Shown here: positions 26,535 to 36,561 of the stretch, piece after piece | Layout: every line of letters starts with the position of its first letter | Numbering within the stretch: the stretch's first letter is position 1 | From: Tessaracoccus defluvii | GTDB taxonomy: Bacteria; Actinomycetota; Actinomycetes; Propionibacteriales; Propionibacteriaceae | Length of the DNA stretch: 64,000 nt | NCBI RefSeq assembly: GCF_014489575.1 | Contig: NZ_CP060789.1 | Coordinates: 496,001 to 560,000 of the forward strand | Reading direction: 5' to 3' | The notes under the pieces: generated by a model | The model's input: the letters and a program-made list of their open reading frames with translations, nothing else | What the model was told of the DNA's origin: nothing | The model's database searches: none | Translations under genes and position numbers: made by a program

Positions 26535-28046
26535 TCAGTTGCCGCTGGCCAGGTGCTGCGCCAGCGCGACCAGCGTGCGCACACCGGCGCCCGTGCCGCC
26601 CTTCGACACGTAGCCGTAGGCCTCGCCGTCGTTCTCCGCCGGCCCGGCGATGTCCAGGTGCGCCCACGCGACGCCCTCCGGCACGAACCGCTCCAGGAAC
26701 GCTCCCGCCACGAGCGCGCCACCCCAGCGCTGGCCGGCGCCGGAACGCATGTCGGCGACGTCGGACTTGATGAGGCCGCGGGTGTACTCCGTCAGGGGAA
26801 GCTCCCAGAAGTCCTCGCCGGCCGCCTCGGCCGCGTCGAGCAGCAGGTCGGAGGTCTGCTCGCCGTTGGTTATCAGGCCCGAGGTACGGGTGCCGAGGGC
26901 GACCATGCAGGCGCCGGTGAGCGTCGCGATGTCGACCATCAGGTCGGGGGAGTCCTGGCCGGCCCGCGCGAGCGCGTCGGCCATGACGAGGCGCCCCTCT
27001 GCGTCGGTGTTGTAGTTCTCGACCGTCTGGCCGTCGAACATGGTCAGCACGTCGCTGGAGCGGTACGAGCTGCCCGACGGCATGTTCTCGGCCAACGCGG
27101 CGTAGGCGGTGACCTTCACCTTGAGGCCGAGGTCGGCGATGGCCCGGATGGCGGCGATGACGGCGCCCGCGCCGGACATGTCGAACTTCATGCCCGCCAT
27201 CTGCCCCGCGGGCTTGATGTCGAGGCCGCCGGAGTCGAACGTGATCCCCTTGCCGATGAGGGCGAGGTGGCGCTGCGCGCCGCGCGGGGAGTAGCTGAGC
27301 CGGACGAGCCGCGGCTTGCGGGCCGAGCCTCCGCCGACGGCCAGGATGCCGCCGTAGCCGCCGCGCTCGAGGGCCTTGTCGTCGAGGATCTCGACGGCGA
27401 TCTTGGCGTCGCGTACGTAGGCCTTCGCAGCCTCGGCGAACGTCTCCGGGTAGAGCAGGTTCGGGGGCGTGTTGCCCCAGTCACGGGCCTGGCACACGGC
27501 CGAGGCCGTCGCGGTCGCCGCGACGAGGGCGTCCTTCTGAGGGGCTCCCACCGCGGCGGTGACCAGCGTGACGGTGTCAACCGCCGGGGCGGACGGGTCC
27601 TTGGACAGCTTCGGGATCCGGTAGGCGCCCAGCAGGGACCCCTCACCGGCGGCCTGGACCAGCTCAGGATCGGAGGCCTCGAGCGAGACGGCGACCTTCA
27701 GGCCGGTGGCGCCAGGCTGCGCCGCCAACCAGCGCAGCGCGGCGCCGGTGGCGCGGCGCAGCAGGTCGGGGGTGACGTCGGCGTCCTCCAGGCCGACGAG
27801 CACGACGCGCAGGCCGTCGGCCTCGGGCAGGGCGGTGACGGCCTCCGCGGATGGCTTGGCGTCCAGCGCCGCCGCGAGCGCCGCGACGCCGCGGCCGTAG
27901 GCCTTCGTGTACGCCTTGTCCAGCTCGGGGAGCACGCCGACGACGGCGGTCTCGTCCTTGTTGATGGTGGCCAGGCCGACCACGACGGCGTCGGTGCCCT
28001 TCGGCAGCGTCTTCGACAGGGAAAGGGTGGCAATCGATTCAGTCAC
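26535..28046 (-). CDS. pepA: Leucyl aminopeptidase (M17)
   Basis: 503 residues from GTG 28046, normal for the family. The N-terminal domain is variable. The C-terminal catalytic domain contains LIGKGITFDSGGLDIKP, with metal and active-site residues, and the signature NTDAEGRLVMADAL. It is a cytosolic manganese/zinc aminopeptidase that trims N-terminal residues from peptides. It is alone on the minus strand, ends at the bidirectional terminator, and is divergent from a small membrane-protein gene. Confidence 0.95.
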   Translation of the reverse strand: MTESIATLSLSKTLPKGTDAVVVGLATINKDETAVVGVLPELDKAYTKAYGRGVAALAAALDAKPSAEAVTALPEADGLRVVLVGLEDADVTPDLLRRATGAALRWLAAQPGATGLKVAVSLEASDPELVQAAGEGSLLGAYRIPKLSKDPSAPAVDTVTLVTAAVGAPQKDALVAATATASAVCQARDWGNTPPNLLYPETFAEAAKAYVRDAKIAVEILDDKALERGGYGGILAVGGGSARKPRLVRLSYSPRGAQRHLALIGKGITFDSGGLDIKPAGQMAGMKFDMSGAGAVIAAIRAIADLGLKVKVTAYAALAENMPSGSSYRSSDVLTMFDGQTVENYNTDAEGRLVMADALARAGQDSPDLMVDIATLTGACMVALGTRTSGLITNGEQTSDLLLDAAEAAGEDFWELPLTEYTRGLIKSDVADMRSGAGQRWGGALVAGAFLERFVPEGVAWAHLDIAGPAENDGEAYGYVSKGGTGAGVRTLVALAQHLASGN

Positions 28047-28107
28047 CGGGCCAGCCTACCGGTGGATGTTGTTGGGGGAGCCGGGTCGGGCCCGGTACCG
28101 TGGCCGG

Positions 28108-28401
28108 GTGAAGAAGCGCGTCGGGCTCTGGGCCTTCGTGGCGGTCGGTGTGGTGGTCGCTGCCGTCGCCGTGGCCACGTGGATCAACCCCACCACCGTG
28201 TGCCGCGGCGAGGCGATGGCCCCGGGCGACACCTGCACCTATTCGACCCTGACCGGCGAGGACGCGGAGCGGACCCAGACCTACGAGGAGCGCATCGCCA
28301 CCGCGCGGCAGCAGGCCCCGTTCGGCGTCGCCGCCGGCCTGGGGATCGCCGGGTTCGGCGGTTACCTGATCGCGCAGGAGTCGCGGCTACGGCGCGAGTG
28401 A
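28108..28401 (+). CDS. Small membrane protein, unknown function
   Basis: 97 residues from GTG 28108 (VKKRVGLWAFVAVGVVVAAVAVATW). One N-terminal and one C-terminal hydrophobic segment (FGVAAGLGIAGFGGYLIA) flank a hydrophilic loop with two cysteines (TVCRGEAMAPGDTCTYS) that could form a disulfide if outside the membrane. No family recognised. Its last 15 bases overlap the end of the convergent small gene. Confidence 0.55.
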   Translation: MKKRVGLWAFVAVGVVVAAVAVATWINPTTVCRGEAMAPGDTCTYSTLTGEDAERTQTYEERIATARQQAPFGVAAGLGIAGFGGYLIAQESRLRRE

Positions 28402-28593
28402 CATCGGCCCGTAGACCAGCCGGTCCTCCTCGTAGAGGCTCACGTCGGTGACGCCCGCCTCGGCGAGCTCGTCGTAGAACGCGGTCAGCCACTGCTCGGC
28501 CGACGACTGATCCTCGAAGCGGGGGCCGAGGCCGGCGGCCTCGAGCCCGGCTGCGGTCGTGCCGCCGCCCACGGGCTCCCAGCGGTAGCTCAT
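28387..28593 (-). CDS. Small hypothetical protein
   Basis: 68 residues from ATG 28593, whose ATGA overlaps the stop of the DUF3043 gene, so it is probably translationally coupled. It is acidic and soluble (MSYRWEPVGGGTTAAGLEA ... VSLYEEDRLVYGPMSL). No function can be assigned. Coupling to the upstream gene is the main reason to accept it. Confidence 0.6.
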   Translation of the reverse strand: MSYRWEPVGGGTTAAGLEAAGLGPRFEDQSSAEQWLTAFYDELAEAGVTDVSLYEEDRLVYGPMSLAP

Positions 28594-29273
28594 CAGAACG
28601 GGTCCCCGCGCTTGATGCGCGGGCCGGGCTGCCGGAAGCGGCGGATCATCAGCGCGCGGTTGAACATGTAGGCCAGCAGCCCCTTGGTGGAGGCGCCGGG
28701 GACGCGTTCGGCGAGCAGCTTCTTGAAGGAACGCCACATGAGCCAGATGTTGATGATGGTCATCGCCAGCAGCACCCACAGCAGTGAGGCCACGATCGTC
28801 GACAGGGTCAGGTTGTTGATGGTGAGCATCGTCGCCACCATCACCAGGATCATCGCCGGCATCATGAACTCCGCCACGGTCCAGCGGGTGTCGACGAAGT
28901 CGCGCACCAGTTGCCGCTCCGGGGACCTCTCGCTGCGTTCCATGGCCTCGAGGCGGGACTCGCGGCGGGCGGCGGAGTCCGCCTTGCGCTGCTGCTTCGG
29001 GGTCAGGGTCGGGTGCAGCCGCTCCATGCGCTCGGCCTCGGCCTGGCGCCGCGTCCGGGTGGCGCCCTCCTTCTTCCGCGTGACCTGGATCTTGGCGGTC
29101 GCCGTCGTCTCCTGCTCGGTCGGCGCGGGCGCCGGTGCCGGGGCGCCGACGGTGGCCTCAGCCTTCGCGGCGGCCTTCTGGCCCTTGGGGGTCAGTTCGG
29201 AGATACGGTCCTTGGCGGAGGTCTCCGGCGCGGCGGCCGGATCCTTGCGCTCATAGGTGCGGAAGAGGCCCAC
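28593..29273 (-). CDS. DUF3043-family membrane protein
   Basis: 226 residues from GTG 29273, chosen because AAGGA lies 9 bases upstream. The charged N-terminal half is rich in Ala, Lys, Arg and Glu (QAEAERMERLHPTLTPKQQR), followed by two hydrophobic segments (FMMPAMILVMVATMLTI and IVASLLWVLLAMTIINIWLMW) and a basic tail. This is the layout of the actinobacterial DUF3043 family, whose function I do not know. It is divergent from pspA. Confidence 0.82.
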   Translation of the reverse strand: MGLFRTYERKDPAAAPETSAKDRISELTPKGQKAAAKAEATVGAPAPAPAPTEQETTATAKIQVTRKKEGATRTRRQAEAERMERLHPTLTPKQQRKADSAARRESRLEAMERSERSPERQLVRDFVDTRWTVAEFMMPAMILVMVATMLTINNLTLSTIVASLLWVLLAMTIINIWLMWRSFKKLLAERVPGASTKGLLAYMFNRALMIRRFRQPGPRIKRGDPF

Positions 29274-29435
29274 GATTTTCAGGTCCTTGCGAGGGGAGGT
29301 GGTCAGAAGTAGCCCAATCCTACCCGGATCGGGGAGGGGTCTCGGGGGAGCCTCAGGGTCGCTAACCCTGCCGGGCAGTCCCACACCGCGCTAACGTTGA
29401 CCCTTGACACCGCATGTTCGTGGAAGGACCTCCCT

Positions 29436-30241
29436 GTGGCCAGCATCTTTGAACGCATCGCTCTGGTCTTCAAGTCGAAGGCCAACAAGGCCCTCGACAA
29501 GTACGAAGACCCCGAGAGACGCTCGACTACTCGTATCAGAAGCAGCTGGAGCTGCTGCAGAACGTGCGCCGCGGCGTCGCCGATGTGGCCACCAGCCGCA
29601 AGCGCGTCGAGCTGCAGGCGACGAAGATGAACTCGGAGGTCGAGCGGCTCCAGTCCGCGGCCCAGCGTGCCCTTGAGTCCGGTCGCGAGGATCTGGCCCG
29701 CGAGGCGCTGACCCGCAAGGCCGGCCTGCAGTCCCAGCTCGATGACCTGCAGGCCCAGCACGCGCAGCTGCAGGGCGAGGAGGAGAAGCTGGTGCGCGCC
29801 AGCTCCCGGCTCCAGGCCAAGGTCGACGCGTTCCGCACCCGCAAGGAGACCATCAAGGCCAGCTACTCGGCGGCCGAGGCCCAGACCCGCATCAACGAGG
29901 CGTTCACCGGCATCTCTGAGGAGATGAGCGACGTCGGCCTCGCGATCCAGCGCGCGGAGGACAAGACGCTCCAGCTCCAGGCCCGTGCGTCCGCCGTGGA
30001 CGAACTCCTCGCCTCCGGAGCCCTCGAGGACCCGACCGGCACCGTGAAGGACGACATCACCCGCGAGCTCGACGCGCTGGCAGCCGACTCGTCGATTGAG
30101 AGCGAGCTGGCCGCCATGAAGGCGCAGCTGACGGGTGGCCCGGCGGCGCGTCCGGAGCTTCAGGCCGCCCCGCCCGCGGCGCAGGCGACCCCCGCGGCCG
30201 ACGAGTGGCCGGCGGCCAGCACCGAGGGGAACCAGGCATGA
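29436..30241 (+). CDS. pspA: PspA/IM30-family protein (one apparent frameshift)
   Basis: Starts at GTG 29436 after GAAGGA. The N-terminal amphipathic helix (ASIFERIALVFKSKANKALDKYEDP) is in one frame, and the long coiled coil (residues 35-220, for example VELQATKMNSEVERLQSAAQ) continues in another. Adding one C to CCCC at 29510-29513 restores DPRETLDYSYQKQLELLQ, the conserved PspA motif, and gives about 268 residues. PspA proteins coat and protect the inner membrane under stress. The stop overlaps the next start (ATGA). The frameshift is probably a sequencing error, since the rest of the gene is intact. Confidence 0.85.
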
Positions 30242-30576
30242 TCGTCCGGGTCCTCGGGCAGGGCCAGTGGCTCCTCGAACCCGAGCATCTCCTCGAGCTG
30301 AACGGACTGGACCAGGAGCTGGAGGCGCGTGTCTCCGCCGGTGACGAGGAGGGCATGCGCGCCGCGCTGCAGGGACTCGTCGACGGCGTCCGCCGCCTCG
30401 GCGTCGAGGTCCCCGACGACGTCATCGCCGAGTCCGATCTCGTGCTGCCCGACGTCGATCTCACGCTGGACGAGGTCAAGGAGCTCCTGGCGGAGACCAG
30501 CGAGTACTACGGGCTGATCCCGGACGGGGACGGTGACCTCCACGAGGACGGGGACGCGTCCTCCGCAGCCCTGTGA
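30238..30576 (+). CDS. PspA-associated small protein (PspAA-like)
   Basis: 112 residues from ATG 30238, overlapping pspA in ATGA. The N-terminal MIVRVLGQGQWLLEPEHLLELNGLD and a strongly acidic C-terminus (PDGDGDLHEDGDAS) match the small PspAA-type proteins found directly after pspA in actinobacteria. No catalytic motif. The likely role is partnership with PspA; this rests on synteny and overall resemblance. Confidence 0.75.
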   Translation: MIVRVLGQGQWLLEPEHLLELNGLDQELEARVSAGDEEGMRAALQGLVDGVRRLGVEVPDDVIAESDLVLPDVDLTLDEVKELLAETSEYYGLIPDGDGDLHEDGDASSAAL

Positions 30577-31463
30577 GGGTTGTCGTCGCAGCCGACGCGG
30601 TCGCGGGGCTCACGCCCCGGGCCGCGTCGGACCTTGTCGCGGCGGAGTTCGCCGCCCAGGGGGCGCAGGTGGCGGTCATTCCGCTCGGCGTGAGCGGCCC
30701 GGCCCTGCACGACGCGCTCCTGCAGGCGGCCCCCGGCGCCGTGGTGGTGACGCCGGGCAGCGCCGGCGACGTGGCCCGCGCACTGCGCGGTGACGCCACG
30801 GACCTCGTGCTCGACCTGACCGGTGACCTTCCGGAGACGCTGTGCGCCGACCTGTTCGCGGAACTCGGCGGAACCCCCGCCGCGATCGAACACCTGGCGG
30901 CCGCCCGGCGTGGCCGCAGCACCGTCGCCCTCGTGGCGGCGGACGGCGCGTCGTCCCGGCTGACCGGGCTGGAGGGGCTGGCCGCCACCAGGGGCCGCGA
31001 CCGCGGCACCGACCTGGCCGACGTGCTCGCCGCTGACGGTGCCGCCGAGAGTTTCCTGCACGCCCACGGCCTGGCCGATGGGCCGGGGATGGGGGCGGCC
31101 GAAGGGGCGGGGGCGCTGTTCGCGGCGCTCGGGGTGGAGGTCTCCGAACCGCTCGGCTGGTTGGCCGCCAGGTACGGCCTCGAGGCGACGCTGGCCCGGT
31201 GCGATGTCGTCGTCACCGGCGTTGAATCCCTCGACTTCCATGCTGTCGGCGGGCCCGTGGTCCGCTTCGTCGTGGAGGCCGCAGGGAAGGCGATGCGCCC
31301 CGCCGTCGTCGTGGCGGGCCGCAACTGGGTCTCCTCGCGGGAACTGCGCCTCATCGGCGTCGAGGACGCCTACGCGACGCTGGCGGGGCCGGGCGACGAG
31401 CCCTGCACCCCGGACGAGCTGCGTCGCGTCGCGGCCGGTGTCGCCAGGACCTGGCGCTGGTGA
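30573..31463 (+). CDS. Glycerate kinase-like protein (short, key motif not found)
   Basis: 296 residues from GTG 30573, overlapping the previous stop in GTGA. The N-terminus (MRVVVAADAVAGLTPRAASDL) and C-terminal half (GPGMGAAEGAGALFAALG, then ARCDVVVTGVESLDFHAVGG and AVVVAGR) follow the glycerate kinase GlxK/GarK pattern. Usual members have about 370-380 residues and a G-G-S-x-T-x-D-G-G block near residue 100. Here that region is VVTPGSAGDVARAL, without the motif. The protein may be a non-catalytic paralogue tied to the pspA unit. The kinase name rests on fold-level resemblance only. Confidence 0.6.
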   Translation: MRVVVAADAVAGLTPRAASDLVAAEFAAQGAQVAVIPLGVSGPALHDALLQAAPGAVVVTPGSAGDVARALRGDATDLVLDLTGDLPETLCADLFAELGGTPAAIEHLAAARRGRSTVALVAADGASSRLTGLEGLAATRGRDRGTDLADVLAADGAAESFLHAHGLADGPGMGAAEGAGALFAALGVEVSEPLGWLAARYGLEATLARCDVVVTGVESLDFHAVGGPVVRFVVEAAGKAMRPAVVVAGRNWVSSRELRLIGVEDAYATLAGPGDEPCTPDELRRVAAGVARTWRW

Positions 31464-31492
31464 GCGCTCTTCGGGATCTTGCCCGCGCGGCG

Positions 31493-31498
31493 TAGACT
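31493..31498 (+). promoter_or_regulatory. Weak -10 candidate upstream of the IscA/ErpA gene
   Basis: TAGACT lies 43 bases upstream of GTG 31542, in the first gap after the pspA operon. No good -35 is visible, so support is limited. Confidence 0.3.
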
Positions 31499-31541
31499 CG
31501 TCGCGAACACGACAACCCATCCAAGATCTTTGGAGTCAAGA

Positions 31542-31892
31542 GTGACCGATACCCAGACCGTCCCCAGCACCGGCGTCACCCTGACCGACGCCGCCGTCTC
31601 GAAGGTGCGAGCCCTCCTGAGCGGTGAGGGCCGCGACGACCTCGCGCTGCGCATCGCCGTCCAGCCGGGAGGCTGCTCGGGCCTGCGCTACCAGCTCTAC
31701 TTCGACGACCGTGACCTCGACGGTGACGTCGCCACCGAGTACGAGGATGTCAAGGTCGTCACCGACAAGATGAGCGCCCCGTACCTCGGCGGCGCGAGCA
31801 TCGACTTCCTCGACACGATCGAGAAGCAGGGCTTCACGATCGACAACCCCAACGCCGGCGGTTCCTGTGCTTGTGGAGACTCCTTCCACTGA
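31542..31892 (+). CDS. erpA: Iron-sulfur cluster carrier of the IscA/ErpA (HesB) family
   Basis: 116 residues from GTG 31542 with GGAG upstream. The three conserved cysteines of A-type carriers are in the expected places: one in VQPGGCSGLRY and two in SCACGDSFH at the C-terminus. It delivers Fe-S clusters to client enzymes such as LipA or the Rieske protein. It is a single gene ending at a strong terminator; the respiratory ctaC follows. Naming it ErpA rather than IscA is a convention for stand-alone actinobacterial copies. Confidence 0.9.
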   Translation: MTDTQTVPSTGVTLTDAAVSKVRALLSGEGRDDLALRIAVQPGGCSGLRYQLYFDDRDLDGDVATEYEDVKVVTDKMSAPYLGGASIDFLDTIEKQGFTIDNPNAGGSCACGDSFH

Positions 31893-31911
31893 GCAGCCGC
31901 TGCATGATACG

Positions 31912-31949
31912 CCACCCCGTCGGAGACTGACCCGGCGGGGTGGTTTTTT
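31912..31949 (+). terminator. Intrinsic terminator after the IscA/ErpA gene
   Basis: Stem CCACCCCG (31912-31919) with CGGGGTGG (31936-31943), extended inward by CGG/CCG, followed by six T residues at 31944-31949. One of the few classical U-tailed terminators in the window. Confidence 0.9.
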
Positions 31950-32034
31950 GCGTTAAGGTGTCCGCAGGATGTCTTGGCGGCGCCATGCGCGCTGGCAGGA
32001 TGACGACTCGAAAACGACAACGGAAGGGCAAGTT

Positions 32035-32895
32035 GTGACTCGCACTCCTGCGCCAGCTGGTCGGCGATGGATCCGTGGCGCTCTGCTCGCCGCGGCCCCG
32101 CTGGCCGCGTTGACTCTGACGGCCTGCTCGGGGTCAGGGGCACGACTCGGCCTGCCCGTGGCGGCCACCGCCGAGGCGCCGAACGTCGGCAACCTGTGGC
32201 TCGGCGCGTGGATCGCGTCCTTCGTGATCGGCGGCCTCGTCTGGGGTCTCATCGGTTGGGCCGTCATCCGCTACCGCCGCAAGGACGGCGACGTCCCCGC
32301 GCCGCGACAGACCACGTACCACCTGCCGCTCGAACTGCTCTACACGCTGGTGCCGTTCCTGATTATCGGCGTGCTGTTCTTCTACACGGTCAAGGCGCAG
32401 GACGCCATGCTCGACCAGAGTGAGGAACCGGACGTCGTCATCGGTGTCATCGGCCAGAAGTGGTCCTGGACCTTCAACTACATGGAGGAGGACAACCCGG
32501 ACATCGGCACCAACGCCCACACCGTCGGCATGCCGGAGGGCCCGCTCCCCGAGCTGTACCTCCCCGTCAACAAGCGCGTGCGGTTCGACCTGCAGTCCGC
32601 AGACGTCATCCACTCGTTCTGGGTCCCCTCCTTCTACTTCAAGATGGACGTCATCCCGGGACACCCGAACTCTTTCGACGCGACCCCCAACCGGATCGGT
32701 GTCTATGACGGCAAATGCGCCGAACTCTGCGGCGAACGTCACGCCATGATGCTCTTCAAGCTGCACGTTGTCAGCGAGGAGGAGTACGAGGCAAAGGTCA
32801 AGGAAATCGCCGCCGACGGCGGCGCAGGGGTGAAGCCGCTGGAGCCCGGCCTGGAGGCCGTTCTCCCCACCGCGGCACCTGAGGAGAACCAATGA
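32035..32895 (+). CDS. ctaC: Cytochrome c oxidase subunit II
   Basis: 286 residues from GTG 32035 (AAGGG upstream). An N-terminal lipoprotein signal ends in LTLTACSG (lipobox L-T-A-C). Two transmembrane segments follow ([35 protein letters not shown]), then the periplasmic cupredoxin domain with the CuA site: His in [10 protein letters not shown] and C-A-E-L-C-G-E-R-H with the Met a few residues on. It accepts electrons from the bc1 branch and passes them to subunit I. It overlaps ctaD (ATGA). The gene order ctaC-ctaD-ctaF is typical of actinobacteria. Confidence 0.96.
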   Translation: MTRTPAPAGRRWIRGALLAAAPLAALTLTACSGSGARLGLPVAATAEAPNVGNLWLGAWIASFVIGGLVWGLIGWAVIRYRRKDGDVPAPRQTTYHLPLELLYTLVPFLIIGVLFFYTVKAQDAMLDQSEEPDVVIGVIGQKWSWTFNYMEEDNPDIGTNAHTVGMPEGPLPELYLPVNKRVRFDLQSADVIHSFWVPSFYFKMDVIPGHPNSFDATPNRIGVYDGKCAELCGERHAMMLFKLHVVSEEEYEAKVKEIAADGGAGVKPLEPGLEAVLPTAAPEENQ

Positions 32896-34612
32896 GCAGC
32901 GATCTCACCAGGCCGGCCGTGGGCCCCGCCCCTGAGGCGGAGGTCCCCGAGCCGAAGCGGGTCACGCCCGTCATGAAGTACCTGACGACGACCGACCACA
33001 AGGTCATCGGCAACATGTACTTCGTCACGGCCTTCATCTTCTTCTGCCTGGGTGGCGTGCTCGCGCTCGCCATCCGCGCGGAACTGGCGAACCCTGGCAT
33101 GGACTTCCTCAACTTCGAGACGTTCAACCAGTTCTTCACCATGCACGGCACGATCATGCTGCTGATGTTCGCGACGCCGATGTTCGCGGGCTTCGCCAAC
33201 GCGATCCTCCCGCTGCAGCTGGGCGCCCCCGACGTGGCGTTCCCGCGTCTGAACGCCTTCTCGTACTGGATCTACCTGTTCGGCTCGATCATGGCCTGCT
33301 CGGGCTTCGTCAGCCCCAACGGCGCCGCAAGCTTCGGCTGGTTCGCCTACGCGCCGCTGTCCAACTCGATGCACTCCCCGGGAGTCGGCCACGACCTGTG
33401 GCTGATGGGTCTGTACATGCTGGGACTGTCGACGATCCTCGGCTCGGTCAACTTCGTCACCACCATCATCACGATGCGTGCGCCCGGCCTGACCATGTTC
33501 CGGATGCCGATCTTCTCCTGGAACATCCTCGTCACCTCGATGATGGTGCTCATCTGCTTCCCCGTCCTCGCAGCGGGGCTGCTGGTCCTCGAATCGGACC
33601 GTGTGCTCGGCAGCCATGTGTTCTCGCCCGCCTCCGGCGGCCCGATCCTGTGGCAGCACCTGTTCTGGTTCTTCGGACACCCAGAGGTCTACGTCATCGC
33701 GCTGCCGTTCTTCGGCATCATCACCGAGGTGCTCAGCGCTTTCAGCCGCAAGCCCGTCTTCGGCTACTACGGCCTCGTGTTCGCCACGCTGTCCATCGGT
33801 GCCCTGTCGGTGTCCGTGTGGGCGCACCACATGTTCGCCACCGGCGCCGTCAACCTCCCGTTCTTCTCGTTCATGACCTTCATGATCGCCGTCCCGACGG
33901 GTGTGAAGTTCTTCAACTGGATCGGCACGATCTGGCGGGGTTCGTTGACGCTCAACACGTCGATGACCTTCGCGATCGGCTTCCTGGTCACGTTCCTCTT
34001 CGGCGGCCTGACCGGCATCATCCTCGCCGCGCCCGCGCTGGACATCCACGTGTCCGACACCTACTTCGTCGTGGCGCACTTCCACTACGTGCTGTTCGGC
34101 ACCGTCGTGTTCGCGATGTTCGCCGGCTTCTACTACTGGTGGCCGAAGTTCACCGGCCGCATGCTCAACGAGCGCTGGGGCAAGGTCCACTTCTGGACGA
34201 TCTTCGTGGGCTTCCACACCACGTTCCTGGTGCAGCACTGGCTGGGCGTCGCGGGTATGCAGCGCCGGATCGCGGACTATGGCGCCTGGGAGGGCTTCAC
34301 ATTCCTGAATCAGGTCTCGACGTTCGGCGCATTCCTGCTCGGTGTCAGTATGCTGCCGTTCCTCTGGAACGTGTGGATCACCCGCAAGTCCCCGAAGGTC
34401 ACCGTCAACGATCCGTGGGGCTGGGGCCGGTCGCTCGAGTGGGCGACCTCCTGCCCGCCCCGCGGCACAACTTCGACTCGCTGCCGCGTGTCCGGTCCAT
34501 CAGCCCCGCGCTGGACGCGGTGTACCCGGAGCTGGCCGATCATGACCACCATGGCGACCCTGGGGAGCTCCTCGACGGTCGCATCGACGACAAGGAAGGT
34601 GCCAGCAAGTGA
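32892..34612 (+). CDS. ctaD: Cytochrome c oxidase subunit I (one apparent frameshift near the end)
   Basis: Starts at ATG 32892. Twelve membrane helices are visible. Heme and CuB ligands are in [21 protein letters not shown] (with the cross-linked His-x3-Tyr) and [10 protein letters not shown], and the two-histidine heme helix in [11 protein letters not shown]. Near the end the frame breaks at CCCC 34458-34461; adding one C restores [23 protein letters not shown] and about 573 residues. Without it the last 50 residues would be scrambled, which is implausible for an essential aerobic enzyme, so an error in the sequence is likely. The stop overlaps ctaF in GTGA. Confidence 0.94.
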
Positions 34613-35004
34613 AGGCCGAGAAGTGGGTATTCGGATTCATCTTCGTCTTCTTCCTGGTGGTGACGCCGATCTACTGGTTCATGTCCGGTGAGATCGCCGG
34701 CACCTTCGTGCTGGGTTTCTCTGCCCTCCTGGGCGGCATGATCGCCACCTACCTGGGGCTGACGGCGCGCTCGTTCGACCCGCGGCCCGAGGACCGGGAC
34801 GCCGAGGTCGTCGAGGCGGCGGGGCCCGTGGGCTTCTTCGCCCCCCAGAGCATGTGGCCTTTCTGGTGTGCGATCACCGTGGCGCTGATCTTCCTCGGCC
34901 CCGCGCTGCACCAGGCCTGGATCACGCTGGTCGGCGTCGGCTTCGGCATCTGGGCCCTGTCCGGCTGGGTGCTGCAGTTCTACCGCGGCGACTACAAGCA
35001 CTGA
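34609..35004 (+). CDS. ctaF: Cytochrome c oxidase subunit IV (actinobacterial type)
   Basis: 131 residues from GTG 34609, coupled to ctaD. Four hydrophobic helices ([75 protein letters not shown]) and the motif [12 protein letters not shown] after helix 2 match CtaF of the bc1-aa3 supercomplex. A structural subunit without redox groups. It is followed directly by a strong bidirectional terminator. Confidence 0.93.
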   Translation: MKAEKWVFGFIFVFFLVVTPIYWFMSGEIAGTFVLGFSALLGGMIATYLGLTARSFDPRPEDRDAEVVEAAGPVGFFAPQSMWPFWCAITVALIFLGPALHQAWITLVGVGFGIWALSGWVLQFYRGDYKH

Positions 35005-35023
35005 GTCCGCCTGGCCCCATAAC

Positions 35024-35059
35024 GAACGGCCCGTCCCCCGCGAGGGGGACGGGCCGTTC
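35024..35059. terminator. Bidirectional terminator between ctaF and guaB1
   Basis: Perfect 16-base-pair hairpin, GAACGGCCCGTCCCCC (35024-35039) with its complement at 35044-35059, loop GCGA. It lies 20 bases past each of two convergent genes. Confidence 0.85.
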
Positions 35060-35079
35060 TCGTCGTGTGACCGGGCGGC

Positions 35080-36540
35080 TCACCAACTCTGGGAGACGGG
35101 GCGGCCCTCCTCGTAGCCGGAGCCGGACTGGATGCCCACGACAGCGCGCTGTGCGAACTCGGCCAGGCTCCTGGCGCCCGCGTAGGTGCAGGAGGAACGG
35201 ACACCCGACGTGATCCAGTCGAGGAGGTCCTCGACACCGGGCCGCTGCGGATCCAGGTACATCCGCGACGAGGAGATGCCCTCCTCGAACATGGCCGCAC
35301 GGGCCCGCTGGTAGGCGGACTGCTCGCGGGTGCGCTGGCGCACGGCCCGCGCGGACGCCATGCCGAAGGACTCCTTGTAGGCGCGGCCCTGGTGGTCCAC
35401 CAGCTGGTCGCCGGTCGACTCGTGGGTGCCGGCGAACCACGAGCCGATCATCACGGAACCGGCTCCTGCGGCCAACGCCAGCGCCACGTCGCGGGGGTGC
35501 TTGACGCCACCGTCGGCCCACACGGACTTGCCGCGCTCGCTGGCGGCCTCCGCGCACTCCAGCACGGCCGAGAACTGGGGGCGGCCGACGCCCGTCTGCA
35601 TGCGGGTGGTGCACATGGCGCCGGGGCCGACACCCACCTTCAGGATGTCGGCGCCGGCGTCGATGAGGTCGTGGACGCCGGCGGCGGTCACGACGTTGCC
35701 GGCCACGATCAGGACGCTGCGGCCCGTCTCGACGGCGAAGGCGTCGCGGACCTCGCGGGCCTGCGTCAACGCGGAGAGCATCTTCTCCTGATGCCCATGG
35801 GCGGTGTCCATGACGATCACGTCAGCCTCCGCGTCCAGCGCCGCGCGCACCTTGGACGGGACGTCGCCGTTGATGCCGACGGCGACACCGGCGCGGAGCC
35901 TGCCCTGCGCATCGAGCGCGGGGGAGTATATGCCGCTGCGCAGGGCGCCCTTCGGGGTCATGACGCCGACCAGACGCCCGTCGGGGTCGACGGCGAGCGC
36001 GATCTTCTGGTGCTGCTCGGCGAGCAGCGCGAACACGTCGGCGGGGTCGGTGTCCGCGGTGACGCGCGTGACGTCGTTGATCATGACGTCGCGGGCCTGC
36101 GCGAAGCGGTCGGCCGTCTCCGCGTCCTGCGGTGTGACGAGGCCGAGGACACGACGGTCCTCGTCGATGACGACGGCGACGCCGTGGGACCGCTTGGCGA
36201 TGAGCGACAGCGTCTCGCCGACGGTGGTGGTGAGGGAGACGGTCACGGCGGTGTCGAACACCGGGCTCGCGGCCTTCACCTTGGCCAGCGACGCGGCGAC
36301 CACATCGGAGGGGATGTCCTGGGGGAACACGGCGAGCCCGCCGCGACGGGCCATGGTCTCCGCCATGCGGCGGCCGGACACGGCCGTCATGTTGGCAGCC
36401 ACCAGCGGCGTCGGCGTCGCGAGGCCGTCGGTGGAGGTGAGGTCGACATCCAAGCGGGACGTCACGTTCGACCTGCTCGGGGCCATGAAGACGTCGTTGT
36501 AGGTCAGGTCATAGGAAGGGCGCTGATCCAGAAATTGCAC
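35080..36540 (-). CDS. guaB1: GuaB1-type IMP dehydrogenase family protein (probable GMP reductase)
   Basis: 486 residues from GTG 36540 ([24 protein letters not shown]). TIM-barrel halves flank a pair of CBS domains ([21 protein letters not shown]). The catalytic loop is [18 protein letters not shown] with the active cysteine. The N-terminus and [27 protein letters not shown] match the actinobacterial GuaB1 branch, which in mycobacteria acts as a GMP reductase, rather than biosynthetic GuaB. It lies between the cta and qcr clusters on the qcr strand but separated from qcrB by a terminator. No Shine-Dalgarno; TACCAT 9 bases upstream could serve a leaderless transcript. Confidence 0.88.
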   Translation of the reverse strand: MQFLDQRPSYDLTYNDVFMAPSRSNVTSRLDVDLTSTDGLATPTPLVAANMTAVSGRRMAETMARRGGLAVFPQDIPSDVVAASLAKVKAASPVFDTAVTVSLTTTVGETLSLIAKRSHGVAVVIDEDRRVLGLVTPQDAETADRFAQARDVMINDVTRVTADTDPADVFALLAEQHQKIALAVDPDGRLVGVMTPKGALRSGIYSPALDAQGRLRAGVAVGINGDVPSKVRAALDAEADVIVMDTAHGHQEKMLSALTQAREVRDAFAVETGRSVLIVAGNVVTAAGVHDLIDAGADILKVGVGPGAMCTTRMQTGVGRPQFSAVLECAEAASERGKSVWADGGVKHPRDVALALAAGAGSVMIGSWFAGTHESTGDQLVDHQGRAYKESFGMASARAVRQRTREQSAYQRARAAMFEEGISSSRMYLDPQRPGVEDLLDWITSGVRSSCTYAGARSLAEFAQRAVVGIQSGSGYEEGRPVSQSW

Positions 36541-36561
36541 GGCCCAATGGTACGCCACAAG

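Noticed and set aside
29404..29409. TTGACA as a -35 element for pspA
   Set aside because: A -10 at the right distance would fall in the ribosome binding site at about 29426-29431, where no AT-rich hexamer exists.
32892..34612. ctaD as a true pseudogene
   Set aside because: Only one base is missing, in a CCCC run, the conserved sequence resumes at once, and the operon is intact; an error in the sequence is far more likely.
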